A stretch of DNA of 64,000 bases. It comes from Frankiaceae bacterium. Its GTDB lineage: Bacteria > Actinomycetota > Actinomycetes > BP-191. The first letter of the stretch is position 1; each line of letters begins with the position of its first letter. The position numbers and the translations under genes are program-made. Positions 1-7,353 of this stretch are shown in pieces. The stretch spans positions 62,001 to 126,000 of the forward strand of contig DATMES010000017.1 of NCBI GenBank assembly GCA_035556555.1, written 5' to 3'. Under the pieces are notes generated by a model. That model was not told the DNA's origin. It saw only the letters and a program-made list of their open reading frames with translations, and searched no databases.

Positions 1-71
1 AGGTCGAGACCGTCGACGGCGACGGTGCGGCGGTACCGCTTCGTCAGGCCCTCCGTCCGCAGGGCGGTCAC
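1..71 (-). CDS. ABC transporter ATP-binding protein, N-terminal fragment (runs off the window)
   Basis: The first 71 bases on the minus strand encode about 23 residues starting at a GTG that overlaps the stop codon of the preceding membrane-protein gene (GTGA). The peptide contains LTKRYRRTVAVDGLDL, the typical opening of an ABC ATPase: a beta strand, the pattern LTKRYG-like, then A-V-DGL-L ahead of the Walker A, which would lie outside the window. The overlap implies translational coupling with the small membrane protein upstream, so the two probably act together in one transporter or share a promoter. No Walker motif is visible here, so the call rests only on the N-terminal pattern. Confidence 0.6.
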   Translation of the reverse strand, partial: MTALRTEGLTKRYRRTVAVDGLD

Positions 72-472
72 CGCCGGCCGCCCACCAGCTCGCGGTCGTC
101 CCGCGGCTGCGTCACCGCCGGCTTCTCGCACAGCGGCTGCACGACGCGGCGCACCGTCGAGATCACGGCGATGCCGACGACCAGGCCCGCGAGGGACTGC
201 AGCATCCCGGCGCTGCCGGTCGCGATCGTGACGATGCCGAGGACGAACGCCAGCCCGCCGAGGATCCCGACGAAGCTCTGGTAGCCCTTCGCGGTGCCCG
301 GCGCGCCACCGCCGACCGCGCAGGACGCCATGCCGAGTCCGAGCACCGCCGCGCCGAGCACCCGGGTGCCGCCGAGACCCGGCGCGGGCGAGCCGGCGGC
401 ATCTGCCCAGACGAGCGCGCCGGCCGCCAGCGCCAGAAGGGGCGCGGTGACGTCGTGCCAGGTGAGTGTCAT
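68..472 (-). CDS. Small integral membrane protein coupled to an ABC ATPase
   Basis: A 134-residue protein with about four hydrophobic segments (roughly residues 8-25, 35-52, 62-80 and 85-105) and a charged C-terminal tail. The ATG at 472 is preceded by a good GAGGAGG ribosome site at about eight bases, which decides it over an upstream in-frame start at 520. I do not recognise the family. Its stop codon overlaps the GTG start of an ABC ATPase, so it may be a transporter component or an accessory stress protein. A near-perfect palindrome (548-561) of the DevR-box type lies 76 bases upstream, suggesting control by the neighbouring response regulator. Confidence 0.75.
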   Translation of the reverse strand: MTLTWHDVTAPLLALAAGALVWADAAGSPAPGLGGTRVLGAAVLGLGMASCAVGGGAPGTAKGYQSFVGILGGLAFVLGIVTIATGSAGMLQSLAGLVVGIAVISTVRRVVQPLCEKPAVTQPRDDRELVGGRR

Positions 473-547
473 GGGGATCGACCTCCTCGTTCCGGCCGGC
501 ATTTGCCTGCCTGTCCCCACCGTGCGGCGGTGCGCCGCGCGCGCACA

Positions 548-561
548 GGGCCGTCCGGCCC
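548..561. promoter_or_regulatory. DevR-box-like palindrome upstream of the membrane protein/ABC genes
   Basis: The bases GGGCCGTCCGGCCC form perfect arms GGGCC/GGCCC around four central bases. This has the same layout as the mycobacterial DosR/DevR core (GGGAC-N4-GTCCC). The site lies between the 3' end of the response regulator gene and the start at 472. Binding is inferred from the pattern and from a matching site at 5865-5878. Confidence 0.45.
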
Positions 562-586
562 CAGGTGGCGGGCCGCTCGCCCCGGC

Positions 587-1240
587 TCAGCGCGCGAGCG
601 AGGCGTGCACGCGGTCGCGGACCGAGGCGCCGTAGACGGCCGCCTGCGCGCGGCGTTCGAGGCCGAGCTTGGCGAAGATCGCGGAGACGTAGTTCTTCAC
701 GGTCTTCTCCGCGAGGAACATCTCGGCGGCGATCTGCCGGTTCGTGAGCCCGTCGGCCATGAGGTCGAGCACCCGGCGTTCCTGCTCGGTCAGCGACGCG
801 AGCCGCTTGTCCTCCTGCGGCGGGTGGCGCAGCCGGTCGAGCACCTGACCGGTGACCGCGGGGTCGATCAGCGACCCGCCTCGGCCCACGGTGCGGACAG
901 CCTCGATCAGTCCGTCGCCGTCGAGAACCTTGAGGACGTAGCCGGCGGCACCGGCGAGGATCGAGTCGTAGAGGGCGTCGTCGTCGGCGAACGACGTCAG
1001 CATCAGCACCCGCAGGGTGGGCATCGCGGACCGGAGGTCGCGGCACAGGGTCACCCCGTCGCCGTCGGGCAGCCGGACGTCGAGCAGTGCGACGTCGGGC
1101 CGCAGCGCGGGGATGCGGGCCAGGGCCTCGGCCACCGTGCCCGCTTCGGCGATCACGTCCAGGTCGGGATCGGCCGAGAGCAGGTCCCTGACGCCGCGGC
1201 GGACGATCTCGTGGTCGTCGACGAGCGCGACGGTGATCAT
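587..1240 (-). CDS. NarL/DevR-family response regulator
   Basis: A 217-residue two-component response regulator. The receiver domain (about residues 1-120) shows the acidic pair in VDDHEIVRRG, the phosphoacceptor Asp in LLDVRLPDGDG, a conserved Thr in MLTSF and the Lys in YVLKVL. The C-terminal LuxR-type helix-turn-helix (about residues 150-210) has LTEQERRVLDLMADGLTN and LAEKTVKNYVSAIFAKLGL. ATG 1240 is chosen because AAGGAGAG sits just upstream; a GTG at 1255 is the alternative. Similarity to DevR/DosR plus neighbouring Usp, P-ATPase and CBS genes suggests it governs a hypoxia or dormancy response. No cognate kinase is adjacent; the histidine kinase at 54.1 kb is far away. Confidence 0.93.
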   Translation of the reverse strand: MITVALVDDHEIVRRGVRDLLSADPDLDVIAEAGTVAEALARIPALRPDVALLDVRLPDGDGVTLCRDLRSAMPTLRVLMLTSFADDDALYDSILAGAAGYVLKVLDGDGLIEAVRTVGRGGSLIDPAVTGQVLDRLRHPPQEDKRLASLTEQERRVLDLMADGLTNRQIAAEMFLAEKTVKNYVSAIFAKLGLERRAQAAVYGASVRDRVHASLAR

Positions 1241-1264
1241 GGCTCTCTCCTTCACACGCGGGTG

Positions 1265-1304
1265 AGCCCGGGTCCCGGCGCCGTTCGGTGCCAGGACCCG
1301 GGCT
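1265..1304 (-). terminator. Strong hairpin between the LigA-like gene and the response regulator
   Basis: An 11-bp perfect stem (AGCCCGGGTCC at 1265-1275 with its complement at 1294-1304) is extended inward by six more pairs after a single mismatch, around a TTC-type loop. It follows the stop of the minus-strand gene ending at 1312 and precedes the regulator start at 1240. There is no T-tract, as is common in actinobacteria. It probably ends or attenuates transcription between the two genes. Confidence 0.65.
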
Positions 1305-1311
1305 GTCGGGG

Positions 1312-1803
1312 TCAGCTCTGGTACGCCTTCGCGCGCTCCGGCGCCGGCGCCATGAGGACGGTCTCCTCGGGCTTGCGGATGACGAGGCCGACGGCGAGGA
1401 GGATGACGCCGAGACCGAAGACGAGGACGCCGAGGCCGATGACGAGGTTCGCGACCTCCCAGGCCAGCGCGCTGCTCATCAGGGCACCGCGGAGAGCGGC
1501 GGCGTTGAACGCCGTCTGGCGGGCCGGGTCCTCACGGTCCATCTGCGCGTACGCCTTGCCCTTGGTCGACTCCAGCGCGTGCTTCTGGATGATGTCGGCC
1601 TGCACCATCGCGGTGGGGCCGTCGACGACGGCGACGTTCGGCTTGCTCGCGTCCTCGGGGGTGACGATGTGCTCGGCCTTGAGGTGCGTCGCGACCTGGT
1701 CGCGGGCGTCGAGGCCGCGGTAGACCATGTACGGGCCGGCGACGAAGAACGCCGCGGCGGCACCCAGTGTCACGGTCGCTGCGATGGTCCGGATGCGGGT
1801 CAT
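1312..1803 (-). CDS. Two-helix membrane protein of the family often labelled LigA-like
   Basis: A 163-residue membrane protein with an N-terminal helix (about residues 6-26), an extracytoplasmic loop of about 85 residues and two C-terminal hydrophobic segments (about 105-145). The loop contains the pattern ADIIQKHALESTKGKAYAQ and MDREDPARQTAFNAAALRGA, which I recognise from actinobacterial membrane proteins commonly but misleadingly annotated as aromatic ring-opening dioxygenase LigA. No dioxygenase feature is visible. ATG 1803 has AAGGAG eight bases upstream. It lies divergently from the P-type ATPase, and the region between them holds two DevR-box-like sites, so it is likely part of the same stress regulon. 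Confidence 0.8.
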   Translation of the reverse strand: MTRIRTIAATVTLGAAAAFFVAGPYMVYRGLDARDQVATHLKAEHIVTPEDASKPNVAVVDGPTAMVQADIIQKHALESTKGKAYAQMDREDPARQTAFNAAALRGALMSSALAWEVANLVIGLGVLVFGLGVILLAVGLVIRKPEETVLMAPAPERAKAYQS

Positions 1804-2102
1804 GATCGACACTCCTTCTTCTTGCGGGTGCGATCTGCTCCCGCTCGAGACCGACGCTAGGTGCGCGGCCACGCGGCGACCCGTGGCGAAGGGACCGACC
1901 TCGGGGGCCCAACGTCCCGGCTTCGGCGGGACCCCGGGAGTCGGGACGAACGGCTTCCCGCAACGTGCCGTCCGGCCCTGCCGTGCGCGAGAGCGCGCGC
2001 CCACGATCGCGCCATGACCGAGAGGCTCGCCCCGCGGATCGGGGTAGGCGCGCCCGTGGCGCCGACCCCGATCCGGCCCGTCGACGACGTCCTCGGATCG
2101 CC
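1804..2102. promoter_or_regulatory. Divergent promoter region with DevR-box-like sites
   Basis: This 299-base gap separates the divergently transcribed LigA-like gene and the P-type ATPase. It contains GGGCCCAACGTCCC at 1905-1918, which matches nine of ten arm positions of the classical DevR core GGGAC-N4-GTCCC. It also contains GTGCCGTCCGGCCC at 1965-1978, one arm mismatch from the perfect GGGCC-N4-GGCCC sites at 548 and 5865. I see no gene in it. Control of both flanking genes by the nearby DevR-type regulator is inferred. Confidence 0.5.
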
Positions 2103-4550
2103 ATGACGACGCCGGTCGCGACGGCGTCCGGTCTCGGGGCCGCCGAGGCCGCCGCGCGGCTCGTGGCCCACGGGCCGAACACGCTGCCCATCCCGTCGGC
2201 CGCGTCCCTCCTGACGCGGATCCTCCGGCTCGGGCGCGAGCCGATGACGGTGCTCCTGCTCGCCGCGGCGCTGGCGAGCATCACCGTGCTCGGCGACCGT
2301 GCCGAGGGGCTCGCCATCCTCGCGATCCTCGTCGTCAACGGCGTCGTCCAGACGGTGCAGGAAGGGCGGGCGGACCGTGCCGTGCGCGCCTTGCGCGACC
2401 TCAGCGCCCCGCACGCGCGGGTGCTGCGCGACGGCGCGGCCGTCGTGATCGACGCCGCGGGTGTCGTTCCCGGCGACGTCGTGCTGCTCGCCGCCGGCGA
2501 CCGGGTGCCGGCCGACCTGGTCCTCACCGAGGCCGTCGACCTCGCGGTCGAGGAGGCGGCGCTCACGGGGGAGGCGTTCCCCGCCGCGAAGCGCGCAGGG
2601 GCCGCTCTGCCTGGCCTGCCCTACGGCGACCGCGTCACGGAGGCGTTCGCCGGAACGATGGTCGTGAGCGGACGCGGCACCGGCACCGTCACCGCGACCG
2701 GTGCGGCGACCGCGGTCGGCACCATCGGAGGGTCGCTCGGGGCGGCGCCGAGGACACCTCTGGAACGCGAGATGCGCTCGCTCGCCCGGCGGCTCGCCCT
2801 GGTCGCCGTCGCGGTGGGCGTCGTGCTGGTCCCCGTCGCCGCCGTCCGCGCGGACGGCGAGGAGGCGCTGGTCGACGCCGTGCTGGCGGGTGCCGCGCTC
2901 GCCGTGGCCGCGATCCCCGAGGGGCTGATCGCCATCGTGACGACCGCGCTCGCGGTCGGTGCGCAGCGCATGGCGCGCGGCGGCGCGATCGTCCGCAGGC
3001 TCGCGTCGCTCGAAGCGCTCGGCGCGGCGTCGGTGCTGTGCGTCGACAAGACAGGGACGTTGACGACCGGCGACCTCACCGTCGTCGGCTGGGAGACGCC
3101 GCCCGGCGCCGAGGAGGCGATGTGGGCCGCGGCCGCGCGCTGCTCCGACGACGGCGGCGACCCGGTCGACGCCGCGCTGCTGGCGGCGGCGGGGGAGCGG
3201 CCCGCCGGCAGGCGCGTCCGCGAACGCCCGTTCTCCAGCGAGACGCGGTACCAGGCCGCCTGGGACGAGACGCGGGACGGCGTCGTCGTGTCGGTGAAGG
3301 GCGCGCCGGAGGTCGTGCTCGCGCGCTGCCGTCCCGGGCCGGAACGCGCGCTCGTCGAGGGCGCCGCGGCACGGCTCGCCAGCGCCGGCCGCCGGGTGCT
3401 CGCGCTGGCCGGCGGACCCGCGGACGCGTTCGACACCGGCGAGCTGCGACCGCTCGGCGTCGTGGCGTTCGCCGACCCGTTGCGCGAGTCCACCGCCGCC
3501 GCTGTCGCCGACTGCCGGCGCGCCGGGCTGCGGGTCGTGCTCGTCACCGGCGACCACGCCGAGACGGCCGCCGCCGTCGCCCGCCAGGCGGGCCTGCGCG
3601 CCGACACCGTCGTCTCCGGCGCCGACCTGACCGGCGGGGCCGCGCGGCGCAACGCGACGCTCGTCGCGGCCGACGTCGTCGCGCGCGTCGACCCCTCGGT
3701 CAAGCTCGACCTCGTCCGCGCGCACCGCGCCGCGGGCGCCGTCGTCGCGATGACGGGCGACGGCGTCAACGACGCCCCCGCGCTCCGCAACGCCGACGTC
3801 GGCGTCGCCATCGCGGGCGAGGGCGGCACCGACATCGCGCGCGAGGCCGCCGCGCTCGTCGTCACGGACGGCGACCTCGGTGCGATCGTGCGCGCTGTTG
3901 CCGAGGGCCGGCGCATCTACAGGAACCTCACGACCGCCGTCGCGTACCTCGTCACCGGCAACCTCAGCGAGATCCTCGTCGTCGCCGGCGGCCTGCTGCT
4001 CGTTCCCGAGCTGGCGGTCCCGCTGCTGCCGATCCAGCTGCTCTGGGTCAACCTCGTCACCGACGGCCTGCCGGCGCTCGCGCTCGCCGTCGACGACCCT
4101 CCCGGCGACGCGCTCGACGCGCCGCCGCGCGCCCCTGGCGACACGATCCTCGGGCGCCGCGCGATCCGCGCCGTGACAGCCAGGGCCGGGCTCGTGGCCG
4201 CGCTCGTCCTGGGCGCCGCCGCGCTCGCCCGCCGCTGGGGCTGGACCCCGGACGCGGTGCGCACGGTGATCGTCGCGACGCTCGTCCCGAGCCACCTCGT
4301 CCTCGCGTACGTGAGCCGCGGAAGCCGGCGCGCGTTCGAGCCGGGCTGGGCGCGCAACCGCCTGCTGCTCGCCGCCGTCGCCGGCTCGGTCGTGCTGCAG
4401 GGCGTGCTCCTCGCCGTGGCGCCGTTGCGCTCGGCGTTCGGCCTCGCCGTGCTCCCGCCCGTCGGCTGGCTGCTCGCGGCGGGCGTCCCGGCCGTCCTCG
4501 TCGCCGTCACCGACGTGGCACGCCGGATCCGCACGGGCGCGGCGCGCTGA
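2103..4550 (+). CDS. Cation-translocating P-type ATPase (PII-like)
   Basis: An 815-residue P-type ATPase that would couple ATP hydrolysis to cation transport across the cytoplasmic membrane. It has the actuator loop motif TGEAFPAAK (TGES variant), the membrane motif AAIPEGL typical of Ca-type PII pumps, the phosphorylated Asp315 in CVDKTGTLTTGD, and the hinge motif MTGDGVNDAPALRNADVG. A cation-ATPase N-terminal domain precedes, and four C-terminal helices follow. The nucleotide domain is short. ATG 2103 is the first start that gives a normal N-terminus; no clear ribosome site precedes it. In Mycobacterium tuberculosis a related pump (CtpF) is DosR-controlled, which fits the sites upstream. 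The ion (Ca2+, Mg2+ or Mn2+) cannot be decided. Confidence 0.92.
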   Translation: MTTPVATASGLGAAEAAARLVAHGPNTLPIPSAASLLTRILRLGREPMTVLLLAAALASITVLGDRAEGLAILAILVVNGVVQTVQEGRADRAVRALRDLSAPHARVLRDGAAVVIDAAGVVPGDVVLLAAGDRVPADLVLTEAVDLAVEEAALTGEAFPAAKRAGAALPGLPYGDRVTEAFAGTMVVSGRGTGTVTATGAATAVGTIGGSLGAAPRTPLEREMRSLARRLALVAVAVGVVLVPVAAVRADGEEALVDAVLAGAALAVAAIPEGLIAIVTTALAVGAQRMARGGAIVRRLASLEALGAASVLCVDKTGTLTTGDLTVVGWETPPGAEEAMWAAAARCSDDGGDPVDAALLAAAGERPAGRRVRERPFSSETRYQAAWDETRDGVVVSVKGAPEVVLARCRPGPERALVEGAAARLASAGRRVLALAGGPADAFDTGELRPLGVVAFADPLRESTAAAVADCRRAGLRVVLVTGDHAETAAAVARQAGLRADTVVSGADLTGGAARRNATLVAADVVARVDPSVKLDLVRAHRAAGAVVAMTGDGVNDAPALRNADVGVAIAGEGGTDIAREAAALVVTDGDLGAIVRAVAEGRRIYRNLTTAVAYLVTGNLSEILVVAGGLLLVPELAVPLLPIQLLWVNLVTDGLPALALAVDDPPGDALDAPPRAPGDTILGRRAIRAVTARAGLVAALVLGAAALARRWGWTPDAVRTVIVATLVPSHLVLAYVSRGSRRAFEPGWARNRLLLAAVAGSVVLQGVLLAVAPLRSAFGLAVLPPVGWLLAAGVPAVLVAVTDVARRIRTGAAR

Positions 4551-5036
4551 GCGGGTCTTCTCAGTCGCTGGTGGGTCGTCGCGTTCGCGATCAGCGGCAG
4601 CAGCGGCATCGCCCTCTGAATGCTCGCAACCACCGAGGTCCGGCCCCGCCCCAGGAGAGCGTGGCGAGGCACCGGTTGCGATCACCCGCGGTGACGACGC
4701 CGCCCGTCACGTACGCAACCGGGAGCCTTGTCCATCCTGACGGCGTGGTGGGCGCCGGCCTCGGTCGTTCTTTGAAGATCACTACGCGTGAGGCCGGCTG
4801 CTGGGCTGCAGGGTCGGGCCGGCGCGGGTGCGCGGGCGCCGCTCGTCCGGGGTCGACCGCCGTTCTGGTGGTGGTCGAGCGCCGAAGGGGCTCCTGCCCA
4901 GCACGATCCAGGCCCAGCGCGAGCCAGGATGGACAAGGCTCCCGGTTGCGGGCTGTGCGGGGAGAAAGCGCGGATCGCACCGGCACGGGACGCGGACAGT
5001 GACGCCCGGTGACCAGCCCGTTCGCTTCGCCGAGCG
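4551..5036. repeat. Intergenic repeat region with a 26-bp perfect inverted repeat
   Basis: No gene is visible in these 486 bases between the convergent ATPase and universal stress protein genes. A 26-bp perfect inverted repeat lies at 4714-4739 and 4925-4950 (core AACCGGGAGCCTTGTCCATC and its complement), enclosing 185 bases. Inside, 4767-4811 matches 22492-22536 in opposite orientation at 37 of 45 positions. From 4944 to 5040 the minus strand matches 40010-40126. The architecture suggests a small non-coding mobile or structural element (MITE-like or a folded 3' element) rather than ordinary spacer. Confidence 0.65.
4767..4811 (+). repeat. Dispersed repeat family A, copy 1
   Basis: A 45-base block beginning GTTCTTTGAAGATC and ending GGGCTGCAG, with ACGCGTGA in the middle. 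Copy 2 lies at 22492-22536 on the opposite strand. Thirty-seven of 45 positions agree with no gaps, and several differences are transitions. It lies within the 26-bp inverted repeat. Confidence 0.7.
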
Positions 5037-5040
5037 CTAC
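4944..5040 (-). repeat. Dispersed repeat family B, copy 1 (starts at the usp stop codon)
   Basis: Read on the minus strand, this begins GTAGCGCTCGGCGAA, where TAG is the stop codon of the universal stress protein gene. It continues through a conserved CGCGTCCC block and ends at CCCCGCAC-GCCCGCAACC. The same ordered blocks occur at 40010-40126 after the GNAT gene, again starting exactly at its stop codon. Possible roles are a transcription-ending or mRNA 3' element, or an insertion hot spot. Confidence 0.65.
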
Positions 5041-5828
5041 GCGTGCAGGGGGACGACCGCGACCGGGCAGATCGCGTGCTCGACGCAGTACGTGCTCGTC
5101 GACCCGACGAACAGCCGCGCTATCGGACCCCGGGCATGCGTGCCGACGACGAGCAGGTCGTCGCGCCCCGCGGCCGCGACCAGCGCGGCGCCTGCCGGCT
5201 CCTCGGTGACGAGGCGCTCGATCGTCAGGTCCTTGCCGACGGTGCCGGCGAGGCGAGCCTCGGCGGCGGTGACGGCGCTCCGCTCGTCGTCCTCCACGAG
5301 CCCGACGGTGGCGGAGTGCACGAGCAGCAGCGGTACGCCGTGCGCGACTGCCTCGACGGCGGCCCAGTCCGCGGCGACGGCGGAGTTCCGTGAGTCGTCC
5401 ACGCCGACGACGACGCGGGCGGGCGGGCTCGCCGGCGCGTTCGCCGGCACGACGACGACCGGGCATCGGGCGTGCCGCAGCACCTCGTGCGACACGGAGC
5501 CGGCGACGATCGACTCCAGCGCGGACAGGCCTCTGCGGCCGACGACGAGCAGCCGCGCGTCCTTGGCCTCGGAGACGAGCACCTGCGCCGCCGGGCCGTC
5601 CACGTCCGCGACGTCCGCGGCTCCGCCGACGTCCTGGGCGAGGGCGCGCAGCCGCTGGCGGTGCTCGGCGTGGCGTCCCTCGACCAGCGGCGTGTGCTCA
5701 ACCAGGTCGGACGTCGGCGGCCCCGCGTGCAGCAGGACCACGCGCTCGGTCGACCGAGCCGCCTCGGCGAGCGCCCAGCGCACCGCCGCCAGCGAACCGT
5801 CCGAGAAGTCGACTCCCACGACGATCAT
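5037..5828 (-). CDS. Universal stress protein with two Usp domains
   Basis: A 263-residue cytoplasmic protein made of two tandem universal stress protein domains (about residues 1-135 and 142-263). Domain 1 starts MIVVGVDFSDGS and has the nucleotide-binding pattern GRRGLSALESIVAGSVS followed by CPVVVV. Domain 2 starts VVVGVDDSRNS and has GTHARGPIARLFVGSTS followed by CPVAVV. In domain 2 the second Gly of the G-x2-G-x9-G pattern is replaced, so ATP binding may be weaker there. Tandem Usp proteins of this size are typical DosR-regulon members. The start lies 129 bases from the divergent permease gene, with a DevR-type palindrome in between. Confidence 0.95.
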   Translation of the reverse strand: MIVVGVDFSDGSLAAVRWALAEAARSTERVVLLHAGPPTSDLVEHTPLVEGRHAEHRQRLRALAQDVGGAADVADVDGPAAQVLVSEAKDARLLVVGRRGLSALESIVAGSVSHEVLRHARCPVVVVPANAPASPPARVVVGVDDSRNSAVAADWAAVEAVAHGVPLLLVHSATVGLVEDDERSAVTAAEARLAGTVGKDLTIERLVTEEPAGAALVAAAGRDDLLVVGTHARGPIARLFVGSTSTYCVEHAICPVAVVPLHA

Positions 5829-5864
5829 GGGTTCAGCACACACCACCGCAAGCCGGTCAGGACA

Positions 5865-5878
5865 GGGCCGGACGGCCC
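5865..5878. promoter_or_regulatory. DevR-box-like palindrome between usp and permease genes
   Basis: GGGCCGGACGGCCC has perfect GGGCC/GGCCC arms. With one more flanking base pair on each side the symmetric element is CAGGGCCG-GA-CGGCCCTG. It sits 37 bases upstream of the usp start and about 80 bases upstream of the permease start, where one dimer site could serve both. It matches the site at 548-561 and resembles DosR/DevR operators. This is the best regulatory palindrome in the island. Confidence 0.6.
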
Positions 5879-5957
5879 TGACCGGTCGTGACGGCCGCCT
5901 CTGCTGGACGCCGCCGAGCCACGCGAGCGTGACCTCAACGGCTACCGGAGGTGCGTG

Positions 5958-7340
5958 ATGAGTACCAGTGCCAAGCTCGGCACCCCGAGCGCGACGGCGC
6001 TCGTCGTCGGCAACATGATCGGATCGGGCATCTTCCTGCTGCCCGCGTCGCTGGCCGCGTTCGGCGGCATCAGCATCCTCGCCTGGGTCTTCACCGCGCT
6101 GGGGTCGTTCCTCCTCGCGATGGTGTTCGCGAACCTCGGGCGCGCGTACCCGCGGACCGGTGGCCCGTACGAGTACACCCGCAGGGCGTTCGGCGACTTC
6201 ATCGGGTTCCAGACCGCGTGGGGCTACTGGATCGCCGCGTGGGTCGGCAACGCCGCCATCGCGGTCGCGTTCGTCGGCTACCTCGGCCACTTCTTCGACG
6301 TCTTCGGCAACGACGGGTCGAAGGTCTGGCAGGCGGTCACCGCCGGCGGCGCCATCTGGCTGCTGACATGGGTCAACAGCCGCGGCATCAGGCAGGCGGG
6401 CATCGTCCAGACGGCCACCACCGTGCTGAAGATCCTGCCGCTCGCCGCCATCGCGCTGCTCGGCCTGTTCTGGTTCGACTCCGGCAACTTCCCGGCGTTC
6501 AACAGCAGCGGCGACTCCGCCGTCGGCGCGCTCACCGGCGCCGCCACGCTGACGCTCTGGGCGTTCATCGGCCTCGAGTCGGCGACCGTTCCCGCCGAGG
6601 ACGTCGCGCACGCCCGCCGCACGATCCCGCGCGCCACGCTCTGGGGCACCGGCGTCACGGCCCTCGTCTACATCCTCGGCACCGTCGCCGTCATGGGCGT
6701 CATCCCGCCCGACGCGCTGGCGAGCTCGACCGCGCCGTTCGCGGACGCGGCCACCGCGATGTGGGGCTCGGTCTGGGGGGACATCGTGGCCCTCGGCGCG
6801 ATCGCCGCGACGTTCGGCTGCCTGAACGGCTGGATCCTCATCCAGGGACAGGTCCCGTTCGCCGCCGCGCGCGACAAGCTGTTCCCCGCGCGGTTCGCGA
6901 CGAAGAACCGCTACGCCACCCCGGCCTTCGGCCTCGCGGTGTCCAGCGTGCTCATCACGCTGCTCATGCTGACCAACTACAACGCAAGCCTGGTCACGCG
7001 CTTCACGGACATGATCCTGCTGGCCACGCTGGCGACGCTGATCCCGTACGCCTACACGGCCGGCGCGGACATGCTGCTGCTCGCCACGGACCGCGCGGCG
7101 TTCAGCGCGAAGCGGCTCGCCGTCGACCTCACCGTCGCGGTCGTCGCCTTCGCCTACGCCGTCTGGACCATCGTCGGCGCCGGCTACCAGGCAGTCGCGT
7201 GGGGCATCGTCCTGCTCCTCGCCGGCATTCCGGTCTACGTCTGGATCAAGTGGCGTGCCTCCCTCGCGGCGCCGCGCGCCATCGACCTGACGGTCCCCGA
7301 GCCGTCTCGCCCCGTCGAGTTCACCACCACCAGGTCCTGA
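5958..7340 (+). CDS. APC-superfamily amino acid/polyamine antiporter, AdiC-like
   Basis: A 460-residue membrane transporter with about 12 helices. The first helix carries GNMIGSGIFLLPASLAAFGG, very close to the substrate-binding GSG(I/V)F helix of the arginine-agmatine antiporter AdiC. The ATG at 5958 follows CCGGAG at about eight bases; a GTG at 5955 is possible. It opens a six-gene co-directional operon that ends at 11874, with the next gene 13 bases downstream. Exchange of a basic amino acid for its amine would consume protons, which suits a stress or anaerobic programme, but the substrate is inferred only from the family. Confidence 0.88.
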   Translation: MSTSAKLGTPSATALVVGNMIGSGIFLLPASLAAFGGISILAWVFTALGSFLLAMVFANLGRAYPRTGGPYEYTRRAFGDFIGFQTAWGYWIAAWVGNAAIAVAFVGYLGHFFDVFGNDGSKVWQAVTAGGAIWLLTWVNSRGIRQAGIVQTATTVLKILPLAAIALLGLFWFDSGNFPAFNSSGDSAVGALTGAATLTLWAFIGLESATVPAEDVAHARRTIPRATLWGTGVTALVYILGTVAVMGVIPPDALASSTAPFADAATAMWGSVWGDIVALGAIAATFGCLNGWILIQGQVPFAAARDKLFPARFATKNRYATPAFGLAVSSVLITLLMLTNYNASLVTRFTDMILLATLATLIPYAYTAGADMLLLATDRAAFSAKRLAVDLTVAVVAFAYAVWTIVGAGYQAVAWGIVLLLAGIPVYVWIKWRASLAAPRAIDLTVPEPSRPVEFTTTRS

Positions 7341-7353
7341 GGAGGACGACGTC

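Noticed and set aside
1312-1803. An aromatic ring-opening dioxygenase (LigA), as such genes are often labelled
   Set aside because: The product is a small membrane protein with no metal-binding or dioxygenase fold. The label is a known misannotation.
1857-4685. A 942-codon minus-strand open frame opposite the P-type ATPase
   Set aside because: Composition is Arg/Asp/Gly-rich and featureless. The plus strand has all P-ATPase motifs. It is a GC-bias shadow.
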